Source: UBA3941 sp002385665
GTDB taxonomy: Bacteria; Bacillota; Clostridia; Caldicoprobacterales; UBA3941
Length of the DNA stretch: 64,000 nucleotides
Assembly: GCA_050949255.1 (NCBI GenBank)
Contig: JBMNFJ010000016.1
Span: 682,001-746,000 of the forward strand
Direction: 5' to 3'
A program made the translations under genes and the position numbers. Below the pieces are notes generated by a model that ran no database searches, was not told the DNA's origin, and saw only the letters and a list, made by a program, of their open reading frames with translations. Below, one piece after another: positions 1 to 7,684 of this stretch; positions within the stretch are counted from its first letter, which is position 1; every line of letters starts with the position of its first letter.

Positions 1-471
1 TATGTACATGCCAAAGCCAAAATATTCGCCAGAACATGGTATGAGGGAAGAGGATATGGGGATATTAAGGATGCTTTAAAGGTAAGAACAGGGAGAAAAG
101 TTACCCACAAGGTTCTGGAAACAAAAGAATGGGAGATTGGCATAGATAGAAAAGAGATACCATTTGAAGAATATGAGGTTGAAGAGAGAAGGGAACCCTT
201 TCTGGGTATATCAGAAATCGAGTCGATTTCCTGGATCATTAGAGATTATTATGAGCTAAAGACAATAACTCAGGGTGATGGGATGAATCTGGCCAAGGAA
301 AAGGCCTCTGAAAGAGCCATAGAGGATGCTCTTAAAAGAATTCCCAAGGGAGCGAAAATCATTGACAAAAAGTTCAAATACGATATTATAAAAGATAAAG
401 GTTATGAAGCAATAGTATATATAGAAGTATTGGAAGATATTGCAGAACAGGTGGAGCTTTTAACCAATTAG
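1..471 (+). CDS. yqfD: Sporulation protein YqfD, C-terminal part (5' end outside window)
   Basis: An open frame runs from base 1 to the TAG at 469-471 without a start, so only the last 156 residues are present. The visible part shows the alternating charged and hydrophobic pattern of the extracytoplasmic YqfD domain, ending in a segment with AKEKASERAIEDAL and a final beta-strand-rich tail. YqfD is a membrane-anchored protein made in the mother cell during sporulation in Bacillota and is typically encoded just before phoH, exactly as here (the gap to phoH is 11 bp). The assignment rests on this synteny plus the tail sequence. The precise molecular role of YqfD is not established. Confidence 0.8.
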   Translation, partial: YVHAKAKIFARTWYEGRGYGDIKDALKVRTGRKVTHKVLETKEWEIGIDRKEIPFEEYEVEERREPFLGISEIESISWIIRDYYELKTITQGDGMNLAKEKASERAIEDALKRIPKGAKIIDKKFKYDIIKDKGYEAIVYIEVLEDIAEQVELLTN

Positions 472-482
472 GAGGAAGTTAT

Positions 483-1466
483 TTGGAGGAAATTCAAAAG
501 GAAAGATTTATTGATATTCAAAATCTTAGTCATATGATGGAGCTCTTTGGAAAATTTGATGAAAACATCCGATTGCTGGAAGAGGAATTTGGAGTGCAGA
601 TAATTGCACGCCAGACTCAGCTTCGGATCATCGGCAATGAGAAATCCGTTGATATGGCTTTTACTGTACTAAATAAGCTTTTAGAAGGAATAGAGGATGG
701 TACCAGGGTAGATAAGAGCAGGGTGAGGTATCTGACCCAATTAGTAAAGGCTGGAGAAACCGACCATATTGTAGAGTTGACAGGTGACGTTATATGTGTC
801 ACCTATAAGGGTAAGCAAATTAAGTGCAAAACTTTAGGTCAGGCCCAATACGTGAATGCCATGAGGCAAAATGATATTGTGTTTGGTATTGGGCCTGCTG
901 GTACCGGAAAGACATATCTTGCTATGGCCATGGCAGTTAATGCCTTCAAGAATAAGGAGGTAAGTCGGATCATTTTGACCCGCCCGGCAGTGGAGGCCGG
1001 AGAAAAACTTGGGTTTCTACCCGGGGATCTACAAAACAAGGTAGACCCCTATCTAAGGCCTTTATATGATGCATTGCATGACTTGATGGGCCTCGAGACT
1101 TATACTAGGCTAATTGATCGGGGTGTTATCGAAGTGGCTCCATTGGCTTATATGCGTGGGAGAACATTGGATGACGCATTTATAATACTGGATGAGGCCC
1201 AGAATACCACCTCCGAGCAGATGAAGATGTTTTTAACCCGTCTTGGGATAGGTTCCAAAGCCGTAATAAATGGGGATATAACCCAAATAGATCTAGTGTC
1301 GGGAGCAAAATCCGGTCTGGTAGAGGCCTCCGAGATATTAAAAGGGATCAATGGGATCGGCTTTGTGCGTTTAACCCACAGTGACGTTGTCAGGCATGAG
1401 CTTGTAATGTCAATTATAAGGGCCTATGATAATTATCACAGAAGGAAAAAGAGCGACATTTCTTAA
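483..1466 (+). CDS. phoH: PhoH family ATPase
   Basis: This 327-residue protein is the PhoH-like P-loop ATPase found between yqfD and pgpH in Bacillota. A KH-like N-terminal region (about 1-110) is followed by the ATPase core, with Walker A GPAGTGKT near residue 137 and Walker B FIILDEAQN near 233. The family is predicted to act in RNA metabolism, possibly as a helicase or RNase partner, and the biochemical role is still uncertain. The start is a TTG at 483, set by a GGAGG at 471-475. It is probably co-transcribed with yqfD and pgpH. Confidence 0.93.
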   Translation: MEEIQKERFIDIQNLSHMMELFGKFDENIRLLEEEFGVQIIARQTQLRIIGNEKSVDMAFTVLNKLLEGIEDGTRVDKSRVRYLTQLVKAGETDHIVELTGDVICVTYKGKQIKCKTLGQAQYVNAMRQNDIVFGIGPAGTGKTYLAMAMAVNAFKNKEVSRIILTRPAVEAGEKLGFLPGDLQNKVDPYLRPLYDALHDLMGLETYTRLIDRGVIEVAPLAYMRGRTLDDAFIILDEAQNTTSEQMKMFLTRLGIGSKAVINGDITQIDLVSGAKSGLVEASEILKGINGIGFVRLTHSDVVRHELVMSIIRAYDNYHRRKKSDIS

Positions 1467-1568
1467 GTAACCAATGATACCTAATAAGGTTGGGAGATGT
1501 CGACTCGCTATTCCCATATTAGATTTCTTTTTGTGTAAGTTCTTCTATTCAGGAAGAGGGAGATAATA

Positions 1569-3824
1569 GTGAGTCAGGTTGTTACTAGAAAAGGGGGGAG
1601 CCCTTCAATAAGGGGATTTATAAACTTCTTACGGAGCACGAAGGTTTTAGGAGCCTTTTTAGCCATGGTGAATTTTATTATAATCTTCGTTGTTCTCATG
1701 GCTTCCGTACTACCTAAACAGTATTCCTTGAAAGTAGGGGATATAGTACAAACCCCTATAAGCGCGCCGTGGGACGTAGAAGACACCATTGCTACTGATG
1801 AACTTCGACAGGCTGCAAGGGATAACGTATCTCCTATATATCGATTTGATGAAGGGATAAGTGAAAGTGTTTTAGCTGAAGTTGAAGATATATTTAATCG
1901 AATAGATGAGGCCAGAATATTAGTAGAAGAGAAGTTTACAGCTTACAAGCAGGAATTACAAGCCCAACAGGTTGATCAAGATCAAAATACAGAAGCTTCT
2001 GGAGAAGAAAGCGATGGCGAAGAAACCCATAGTTTGGTGGAGAATGTGACCGAGCCAAGTCCTGATGAGATATTAACGGATCAGTTTATCGGTGAAATCA
2101 GAAGCAATTTTCCCATAATGCTGTCAAGAGACGAGATCCTTACCTGCCTCAATGCTGATATTGAAGAACTTCATCAATTACGTGAACATCTATTAACTGC
2201 ATTAAATGGACTTTTAGAATTGCATATTAAACAGGACAACCTATTGGAAGCAAAAAGTGCTTTAAGGGAAGAGATGATGTCTCTACCAATCTCCAATGAG
2301 TTAAGGATCTTGGGTACTAGTATTGGCGTATCAACTCTTAGGTCCAATATGATTCTTGACGAAACCGCTACGGAAGAGGAGAGGAACCGCGCTGCTGAAA
2401 ATGTTGAACCTGTTATGTATAAAAAGGGTCAATATATAGTTCAAGCAGGACAGCCAATAAGCGAACAGCAATATGCTATGTTACAGAAGTTAGGTCTGCT
2501 AAAGGAAGATAAGCTGGATTTATCTCTTGTGTTGGGTATAGGTATAATCGTTATACTGACAGAGATTGTGGTCATCCTATTTCTTTTAGCATTTGATAAA
2601 CGAGCTATAGACAATCCGGCGCATCTTTTGATGATGAGTCTTATAATTTGGATGGTCCTGGGTCTGGCCTTGTCTACAAGCCAGCTCCATCAATACCTCA
2701 TTCCTACTGCCTTGGGAGGTATGCTATTGACAATTTTAATGGGACCTCTGACTGCCGGGATTGTCAATGTGGCTTTATCCTTGTTATTTGGTGTAATGTT
2801 TGAAAATTCTTTAAACATAATTGTAATGACCTTGATCGGAGGGATCTTGGGCATTTATATATGTGATAATGCAAAACAGCGTAATGGACTTATATGGGCA
2901 GGAATAGCGACAAGTATCGTAAATTTTGCAAGTATTTTTGCTCTGGAAATTATGTCATCCAGTGGATGGTTTGCTTCCTTGAGGACATCCCTTTGGGGTA
3001 TAGGGGGTGGGCTGTTATCCGGTATTTTTTTGGTAGGGACATTGCCTATATGGGAAAACCTATTTGGGATTGTGACTCCCATTAAGCTGGTAGAATTATC
3101 AAATCCCAACCATCCCATTTTAAAACGCATGCTTATGGAGGCACCAGGCACATATCATCATAGTATTATCGTGGCCAATCTTGCTGAGAATGCAGCAGAG
3201 GCTATAGGTGCCGATGGTCTTCTAGCCCGGGTAGGTGCCTATTACCATGATACAGGAAAGATTAAAAGGCCTTTTTATTTTAAGGAAAACCAAATAGCCA
3301 TGGGGAATCCCCACGACAATTTAAACCCCTCCTTAAGCAGCCATATTATCATCTCTCATGTGAAGGATGGAATAGAGCTGGCCAGGAAGTATAAAATACC
3401 TAAGGTTATCCAGGACTTTATTGTTCAGCACCATGGCACAACTGCAGTAGCCTATTTTTACCATAAAGCCAAGGAACAGGACAATGATGGAAATGTCCGT
3501 ATTGATGACTTTAGATATCCAGGTCCAAAACCCAAAAAGAAGGAGACTGCTATAGTAATGATGGCAGATACTGTTGAGGCGGCTGTAAGGTCTATGTCAG
3601 ATCCTACCCCGGAGAAGGTGGAGGCTATGATCCACAGGCTGGTAAGAAGTAAATTGGAAGATGGACAGTTAGACGATTGTCATCTGACCCTTAAAGATCT
3701 AAACACCATTTCAAGCGCTTTTACTGGCGTGATGACTGGATTTTTCCATGATAGGGTAGAGTATCCAAAAACAGATGAAAAGCTAGAGTCTATAGGTGGC
3801 GATGCAGATTATGAATCTATATGA
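1569..3824 (+). CDS. pgpH: 7TM-HD family cyclic-di-AMP phosphodiesterase PgpH
   Basis: This 751-residue membrane protein has the PgpH architecture. A first transmembrane helix (about 31-50) is followed by an extracytoplasmic 7TMR-HDED domain (about 60-310), seven transmembrane helices (about 320-520) and a cytosolic HD hydrolase domain. The HD signature YYHDTGK lies near residue 557, with further histidines in HHSIIV and VQHHGTT. PgpH homologues in Listeria hydrolyse c-di-AMP, the nucleotide that controls osmolyte and potassium balance. The GTG start at 1569 follows a GAGGGAG site. Its 3' end overlaps ybeY. Confidence 0.94.
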   Translation: MSQVVTRKGGSPSIRGFINFLRSTKVLGAFLAMVNFIIIFVVLMASVLPKQYSLKVGDIVQTPISAPWDVEDTIATDELRQAARDNVSPIYRFDEGISESVLAEVEDIFNRIDEARILVEEKFTAYKQELQAQQVDQDQNTEASGEESDGEETHSLVENVTEPSPDEILTDQFIGEIRSNFPIMLSRDEILTCLNADIEELHQLREHLLTALNGLLELHIKQDNLLEAKSALREEMMSLPISNELRILGTSIGVSTLRSNMILDETATEEERNRAAENVEPVMYKKGQYIVQAGQPISEQQYAMLQKLGLLKEDKLDLSLVLGIGIIVILTEIVVILFLLAFDKRAIDNPAHLLMMSLIIWMVLGLALSTSQLHQYLIPTALGGMLLTILMGPLTAGIVNVALSLLFGVMFENSLNIIVMTLIGGILGIYICDNAKQRNGLIWAGIATSIVNFASIFALEIMSSSGWFASLRTSLWGIGGGLLSGIFLVGTLPIWENLFGIVTPIKLVELSNPNHPILKRMLMEAPGTYHHSIIVANLAENAAEAIGADGLLARVGAYYHDTGKIKRPFYFKENQIAMGNPHDNLNPSLSSHIIISHVKDGIELARKYKIPKVIQDFIVQHHGTTAVAYFYHKAKEQDNDGNVRIDDFRYPGPKPKKKETAIVMMADTVEAAVRSMSDPTPEKVEAMIHRLVRSKLEDGQLDDCHLTLKDLNTISSAFTGVMTGFFHDRVEYPKTDEKLESIGGDADYESI

Positions 3825-4329
3825 TGGAATAACGGTTGAAATCGATAACAGCCAAGATGTGATTGAGATTACAAACAGTACGGAAGACCTTATAATAGCT
3901 TGTGTTCAAAGGACATTGGATATGGAGGAATTCGAGTTCAACACCATGGTAAGTATTATCCTTGTGGATAATGCCACAATAGAGCAGATGAATTCGCAAT
4001 TTAGGGGAATTGCCATGGCTACCGATGTACTATCCTTTCCGATGTTGGAAATACAGGCCGGATGTGATGATTTGGACGAAGAAAAACTAATTAACGATAT
4101 CCACCCCGAAACCGGCTCGGTAATCTTGGGGGATATTGTTATTTCCATGGAAAAGGTACGGGATCAGGCCCTTGAATATGGTCACAGCTTTGAACGAGAA
4201 CTGGGATTTTTAGTGGTTCATGGGATGCTGCACCTATTGGGTTATGACCATATAGAGGAAGAGGATATGAATATAATGCGTCCTAAAGAGGAGGCTATAC
4301 TGGAATCCCTTAATCTTACAAGGACTTAA
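3811..4329 (+). CDS. ybeY: Endoribonuclease YbeY (16S rRNA maturation/quality control)
   Basis: The C-terminal zinc-binding signature HGMLHLLGYDH (about residues 137-147), preceded by LGDIVIS, identifies the YbeY/UPF0054 endoribonuclease, which takes part in rRNA processing and ribosome quality control. About 172 residues is a normal length. I prefer the ATG at 3811 because AGGTGG at 3794-3799 sits 11 bases upstream. GTG 3796 and ATG 3802 are also in frame but too close to that site. The gene overlaps the end of pgpH by 14 bp, implying translational coupling. Confidence 0.93.
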   Translation: MNLYDGITVEIDNSQDVIEITNSTEDLIIACVQRTLDMEEFEFNTMVSIILVDNATIEQMNSQFRGIAMATDVLSFPMLEIQAGCDDLDEEKLINDIHPETGSVILGDIVISMEKVRDQALEYGHSFERELGFLVVHGMLHLLGYDHIEEEDMNIMRPKEEAILESLNLTRT

Positions 4330-4389
4330 ATATGGTGTATGGGCGACAGTATAGTATAAGGTTGCGAATCTGAGAAGGAGGATGTGCAT

Positions 4390-4440
4390 ATGCCTTACGA
4401 TTTGAATCGAGGGTATTATGCCCAAGCTAATGAAACGTAG
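4390..4440 (+). CDS. Possible 16-codon leader peptide overlapping dgkA start
   Basis: A very good Shine-Dalgarno site (AAGGAGG, 4375-4381) precedes an ATG at 4390 that opens a 16-codon frame ending in TAG at 4438-4440, out of frame with dgkA at 4418. The peptide (MPYDLNRGYYAQANET) has no recognised family. It may be a leader peptide that couples translation to dgkA, or the remnant of an originally longer N-terminus lost by an indel. Expression is unproven. Confidence 0.35.
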   Translation: MPYDLNRGYYAQANET

Positions 4441-5131
4441 AAGTTTGGTAGAAAGTTTCAACGATGCTATTGAGGGTTTGTTCCATGCTTTTAGATCAGA
4501 AAGGAACATGAGAATACACCTTATTATAGCTCTCCTGACACTCTCAGTAGCCGTATTTTTTCAGATGTCCAGAATAGAAATAATTTTGTTGTTCATAACC
4601 ATTACTCTTGTTATTGCGGCTGAAATGTTTAATACGGCTATCGAAACTATTGTGGATATGATTAAAGAGGATTATCATCCCATGGCAAAAATCATTAAGA
4701 ATGTAGCTGCAGGTGGAGTATTGATAACGGCTATAAACGCCATGGTGATAGGTTACATTTTGTTTTATGATAAGATAGATAAAATATCCCTATCCTTTAT
4801 TAAACAGATTAAGACCATGCCAGTCCATATTACAGCGGCTAGTTTGATTATGGTGGTAATATCAGTCATCATTATTAAAAATATTAACAAGTCGGGGACT
4901 TTTTTAAGAGGCGGTATGCCCAGTGGTCATAGCGCTTTGGCCTTCTCTTTATTTACCTGTATAACCCTTATAAGTGCTAATGCATTGATATCTACGCTAG
5001 GGCTGTTAATGGCTCTTATAGTGCTCCATAGCCGCTATGAAACGGGAATACACACCATGTATGAGGTGGTGGTAGGTGCAATCTTAGGTGTAATACTGAC
5101 TGTTATTGCATTTCAAATAGCCACGTTATAA
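4418..5131 (+). CDS. dgkA: Fused diacylglycerol/undecaprenol kinase (DgkA) and PAP2 phosphatase
   Basis: Residues 1 to about 115 match the prokaryotic DgkA fold: an amphipathic N-terminus, then three membrane helices with EMFNTAIETIVDMI. In Gram-positive bacteria this enzyme phosphorylates undecaprenol. Residues about 120-237 are a PAP2-type phosphatase with the motifs GGMPSGH (near 165) and HSRYETGIHT (near 204). One polypeptide therefore carries a lipid kinase and a phosphatase of opposing chemistry, which suggests control of the undecaprenol/undecaprenyl-phosphate pool. The ATG at 4418 has GAGGG at 4409-4413. It lies between ybeY and cdd, where Bacillota usually place dgkA. Confidence 0.9.
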   Translation: MPKLMKRRSLVESFNDAIEGLFHAFRSERNMRIHLIIALLTLSVAVFFQMSRIEIILLFITITLVIAAEMFNTAIETIVDMIKEDYHPMAKIIKNVAAGGVLITAINAMVIGYILFYDKIDKISLSFIKQIKTMPVHITAASLIMVVISVIIIKNINKSGTFLRGGMPSGHSALAFSLFTCITLISANALISTLGLLMALIVLHSRYETGIHTMYEVVVGAILGVILTVIAFQIATL

Positions 5132-5145
5132 GGAGGGCTATGAAT

Positions 5146-5529
5146 ATGTATCAAAGACTTGTGGCTGAAGCTATAAAGGCTAGGAATCAAGCCTATGCGC
5201 CTTACTCAGGTTTTAGGGTTGGAGCGGCATTATTGGGTGGCGATAAAATATATAGCGGTTGTAATATAGAGAACATCAGCTTTGGGGCGACCTGTTGTGC
5301 TGAAAGAGTTGCTATTTTTAAAGCCGTTTCCGAAGGGATCAGGGATTTAAAGGTGATAGCTGTGGCATCAGATTCACTGGGGACTACTTTCCCCTGCGGC
5401 ATTTGCCTACAAGTTATGACCGAATTCAATATTAAAAAGGTAATTGTCAGTGATGGTGGCGGTGGGTACAGGGAATATACCTTGGATCAGCTTCTACCTT
5501 TTACCTTTGACGATATAAATAGTTCTTAA
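5146..5529 (+). CDS. cdd: Cytidine deaminase
   Basis: This is a short homotetrameric-type cytidine deaminase of the pyrimidine salvage pathway, converting cytidine or deoxycytidine to the uridine form. The zinc ligands and catalytic glutamate are visible as CAE near residue 51 and PCGIC near 83. The N-terminal APYSGFRVGAAL substrate motif is intact. Two in-frame ATGs (5140 and 5146) follow AGGAGG at 5131-5136, and the spacing of 9 favours 5146. It lies 14 bp downstream of the dgkA stop and just upstream of era, a standard Bacillota order. Confidence 0.95.
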   Translation: MYQRLVAEAIKARNQAYAPYSGFRVGAALLGGDKIYSGCNIENISFGATCCAERVAIFKAVSEGIRDLKVIAVASDSLGTTFPCGICLQVMTEFNIKKVIVSDGGGGYREYTLDQLLPFTFDDINSS

Positions 5530-5590
5530 GTGATCGGTTCTGGGTATAACTATAAGTATAGTATAAACCAACTTATTAAAGGGTGATAGC

Positions 5591-6484
5591 ATGGAAAATG
5601 GATTTAGATCTGGATTTGTCGCGGTGGTAGGGCGGCCTAATGTAGGGAAGTCTACCTTGTTGAATACTATAATTGGACAGAAGGTTGTCATCGTTTCGGA
5701 CAAGCCTCAGACCACAAGAAATCAAATACAATGCGTTTTGACCCGTGATAGCTACCAGATAGTTTTCATCGATACACCGGGTATACATAGGGCTAAGAAT
5801 AAACTGGGCGAGTATATGGTTAAGACTGCCGTAAATGCTTTTGATGAGGTAGACGTGGTACTATTGGTATTGGATATAGCCGATGGTATAAAAGGTGGAG
5901 ACAAAAGGATAATGGAAATGCTCCAAGGTGTTAAAGCTCCTATAATTGTTGCTCTTAATAAGGCAGATCGGCTAACTTCAGAAGAATTAACCAATGAAAT
6001 AGATAATTTTAAAACGAACTTTGAGTTTTCTAACTACCTACCGGTATCTGCTCTTCTTGGTACGAATCTGGATCAGTTGGAGAGTAGAATTTTGGAATAT
6101 ATAGATGAAGGTCCTAAATACTACCCAGATGATATGATCACCGATCAGCCCGAACGGGTTATAATAGCTGAACTTATCAGAGAAAAGGCATTGGGATTGC
6201 TAAGAGAGGAGATACCTCATGGTGTTGGAGTGGAAATCACCAGTATCAGTGAACGCCAAGATCAGCAATTAATGGATATTCATGCTACTATCTATGTAGA
6301 GAAAAAATCCCATAAAGGTATAGTTATTGGCAAAGGCGGGCGGATGCTTAAGGAAATAGGTAAAAGAGCACGAAAAGATATAGAGGGCTTATTGGGTGTT
6401 CAAGTATACTTGGAGTTGTGGATAAAGGTTACGGAAGACTGGAGGAATAGCCCTAGAGTCTTAAAAGATCTGGGTTATCAATGA
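5591..6484 (+). CDS. era: GTPase Era
   Basis: This 297-residue GTPase acts in 30S subunit assembly by binding the 3' end of 16S rRNA. The G1 loop GRPNVGKST (14-22), the G3 DTPG near 60 and the NKAD G4 motif near 120 are all intact. The C-terminal KH domain carries the GKGG loop near residue 248. The ATG at 5591 is preceded by AAAGGGTGAT. It belongs to the same cluster as ybeY, dgkA, cdd and recO. Confidence 0.97.
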   Translation: MENGFRSGFVAVVGRPNVGKSTLLNTIIGQKVVIVSDKPQTTRNQIQCVLTRDSYQIVFIDTPGIHRAKNKLGEYMVKTAVNAFDEVDVVLLVLDIADGIKGGDKRIMEMLQGVKAPIIVALNKADRLTSEELTNEIDNFKTNFEFSNYLPVSALLGTNLDQLESRILEYIDEGPKYYPDDMITDQPERVIIAELIREKALGLLREEIPHGVGVEITSISERQDQQLMDIHATIYVEKKSHKGIVIGKGGRMLKEIGKRARKDIEGLLGVQVYLELWIKVTEDWRNSPRVLKDLGYQ

Positions 6485-6690
6485 TATTTATAGAAGCAAT
6501 TTGTCGAATATTATCGATGCCGGATTATTTTTCATCGAATATAGGGCTTTCCTGATGGATAGGCTAATATAAGTCAAATACAAAACTCTAAGTGCCAAAT
6601 GTTTTAACAGGTTTAATATGAATTGTTTGTTCATCGGGCTACATCCATAGAAATTGATAAAGATAAGAATATACAGGGGAGGATTGTAAG

Positions 6691-6849
6691 GTGAAGGAAC
6701 TAATCTGGAATTTTTTTACGAAGACAGGTTCGATTACAACTTATTTATTATATAAAGAAATGGATAATGATGGGGTGAGGGAAAAAGATGAAAGAAATTA
6801 TAAGACATCTACCCACCAAAGGGGTGGTACTACGCTACACCAACTTTAA
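6691..6849 (+). CDS. yqzL: YqzL-like small protein (52 aa) overlapping recO
   Basis: A GTG at 6691 with a strong GGGGAGG site (6676-6682) starts a 52-codon frame. Its first 24 residues (KELIWNFFTKTGSITTYLLY) match the pattern of YqzL, a tiny Bacillota protein encoded directly upstream of recO. The frame ends at TAA 6847-6849, so the last 20 or so codons overlap recO in another frame. Function of the family is unknown. The long overlap is larger than a simple coupling junction and may reflect loss of an earlier stop codon. Confidence 0.75.
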   Translation: MKELIWNFFTKTGSITTYLLYKEMDNDGVREKDERNYKTSTHQRGGTTLHQL

Positions 6850-7558
6850 TGAGGCAGATCGTATGCTCACCTTGTTTTCTCCGGAGCTGGGTAAGATATC
6901 GGTATTGGCAAGGGGCTGTAGAAAGGCAAAAAGCCGTTTTCTCGCGGCCACAGAATTATTCTGCTATGGCGAATACACCCTGTATCGTAGAGGTGATTTC
7001 CATATCATGACTCAGGCAAACATTCTAGATTCTTTTTATGAAATTCGAAATGATATGGATAAGCTCTTATATGCCAGCTATGTTATAAATTTAACAGAAG
7101 AGGTGGTAAGTCCTGGACAAGGGGATATCCACCTCTTTTATCTGCTACTACAAACCCTATCCTACTTTTGCTATTCAGATTTGGAACCTGAGCTAATAAC
7201 TCATGTTTTTGAGATTAAGCTTTTGGATCACATAGGCTATCGTCCTGTATTGGATAATTGTATGATTTGCGGATCCAATAAGGGTCCTTATCATTTTGAT
7301 ATTGTTGAAGGTGGCCTGGTATGTACTAACTGTTTTAATGCCAATAGAATTGGTAATAATATTCAAATGGGTACTATTAAAACTATTGAATATGTTTTGG
7401 ATATGGATATGAACAGGATGAATATTTTAAAGATCCCTTCATCCATAATGGAAGAGCTGGATGAAATCTTAAAGGCATATATCGAGGAGCGCATTGAAAA
7501 AAGGCTGAAGAGCCGACAGTTCATAGACGACTTCAAGGGAAGAAACAGGAAAAATTAA
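6788..7558 (+). CDS. recO: DNA repair protein RecO
   Basis: RecO loads RecA onto SSB-coated single-stranded DNA in the RecFOR pathway and anneals complementary strands. The N-terminal OB-fold (TKGVVLRYTNFNEADRMLTLFSPE) and the C-terminal helical domain with a zinc site CMIC...CTNC (about residues 158-180) are present. 256 residues is a normal length. The ATG at 6788 follows GTGAGGG. It overlaps yqzL by 62 bp and completes the era-yqzL-recO arrangement. Confidence 0.95.
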   Translation: MKEIIRHLPTKGVVLRYTNFNEADRMLTLFSPELGKISVLARGCRKAKSRFLAATELFCYGEYTLYRRGDFHIMTQANILDSFYEIRNDMDKLLYASYVINLTEEVVSPGQGDIHLFYLLLQTLSYFCYSDLEPELITHVFEIKLLDHIGYRPVLDNCMICGSNKGPYHFDIVEGGLVCTNCFNANRIGNNIQMGTIKTIEYVLDMDMNRMNILKIPSSIMEELDEILKAYIEERIEKRLKSRQFIDDFKGRNRKN

Positions 7559-7575
7559 AAAAATGTAGAATATTA

Positions 7576-7604
7576 TTGACCAAAGACTAAAAATTGTATA
7601 AGAT
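7576..7604 (+). promoter_or_regulatory. Sigma-A promoter of ppdK
   Basis: TTGACC at 7576-7581 is separated by 17 bp from TAAGAT at 7599-7604 (an overlapping TATAAG begins at 7597). It lies about 80 bp upstream of the ppdK start and downstream of the recO stop. Confidence 0.55.
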
Positions 7605-7684
7605 GATAGGGCCTAAAATAAATCAATAGGTGTGAATGACAAGACCCTATTTTCATATAAATACATATTAAGGAGGACGGTTGT

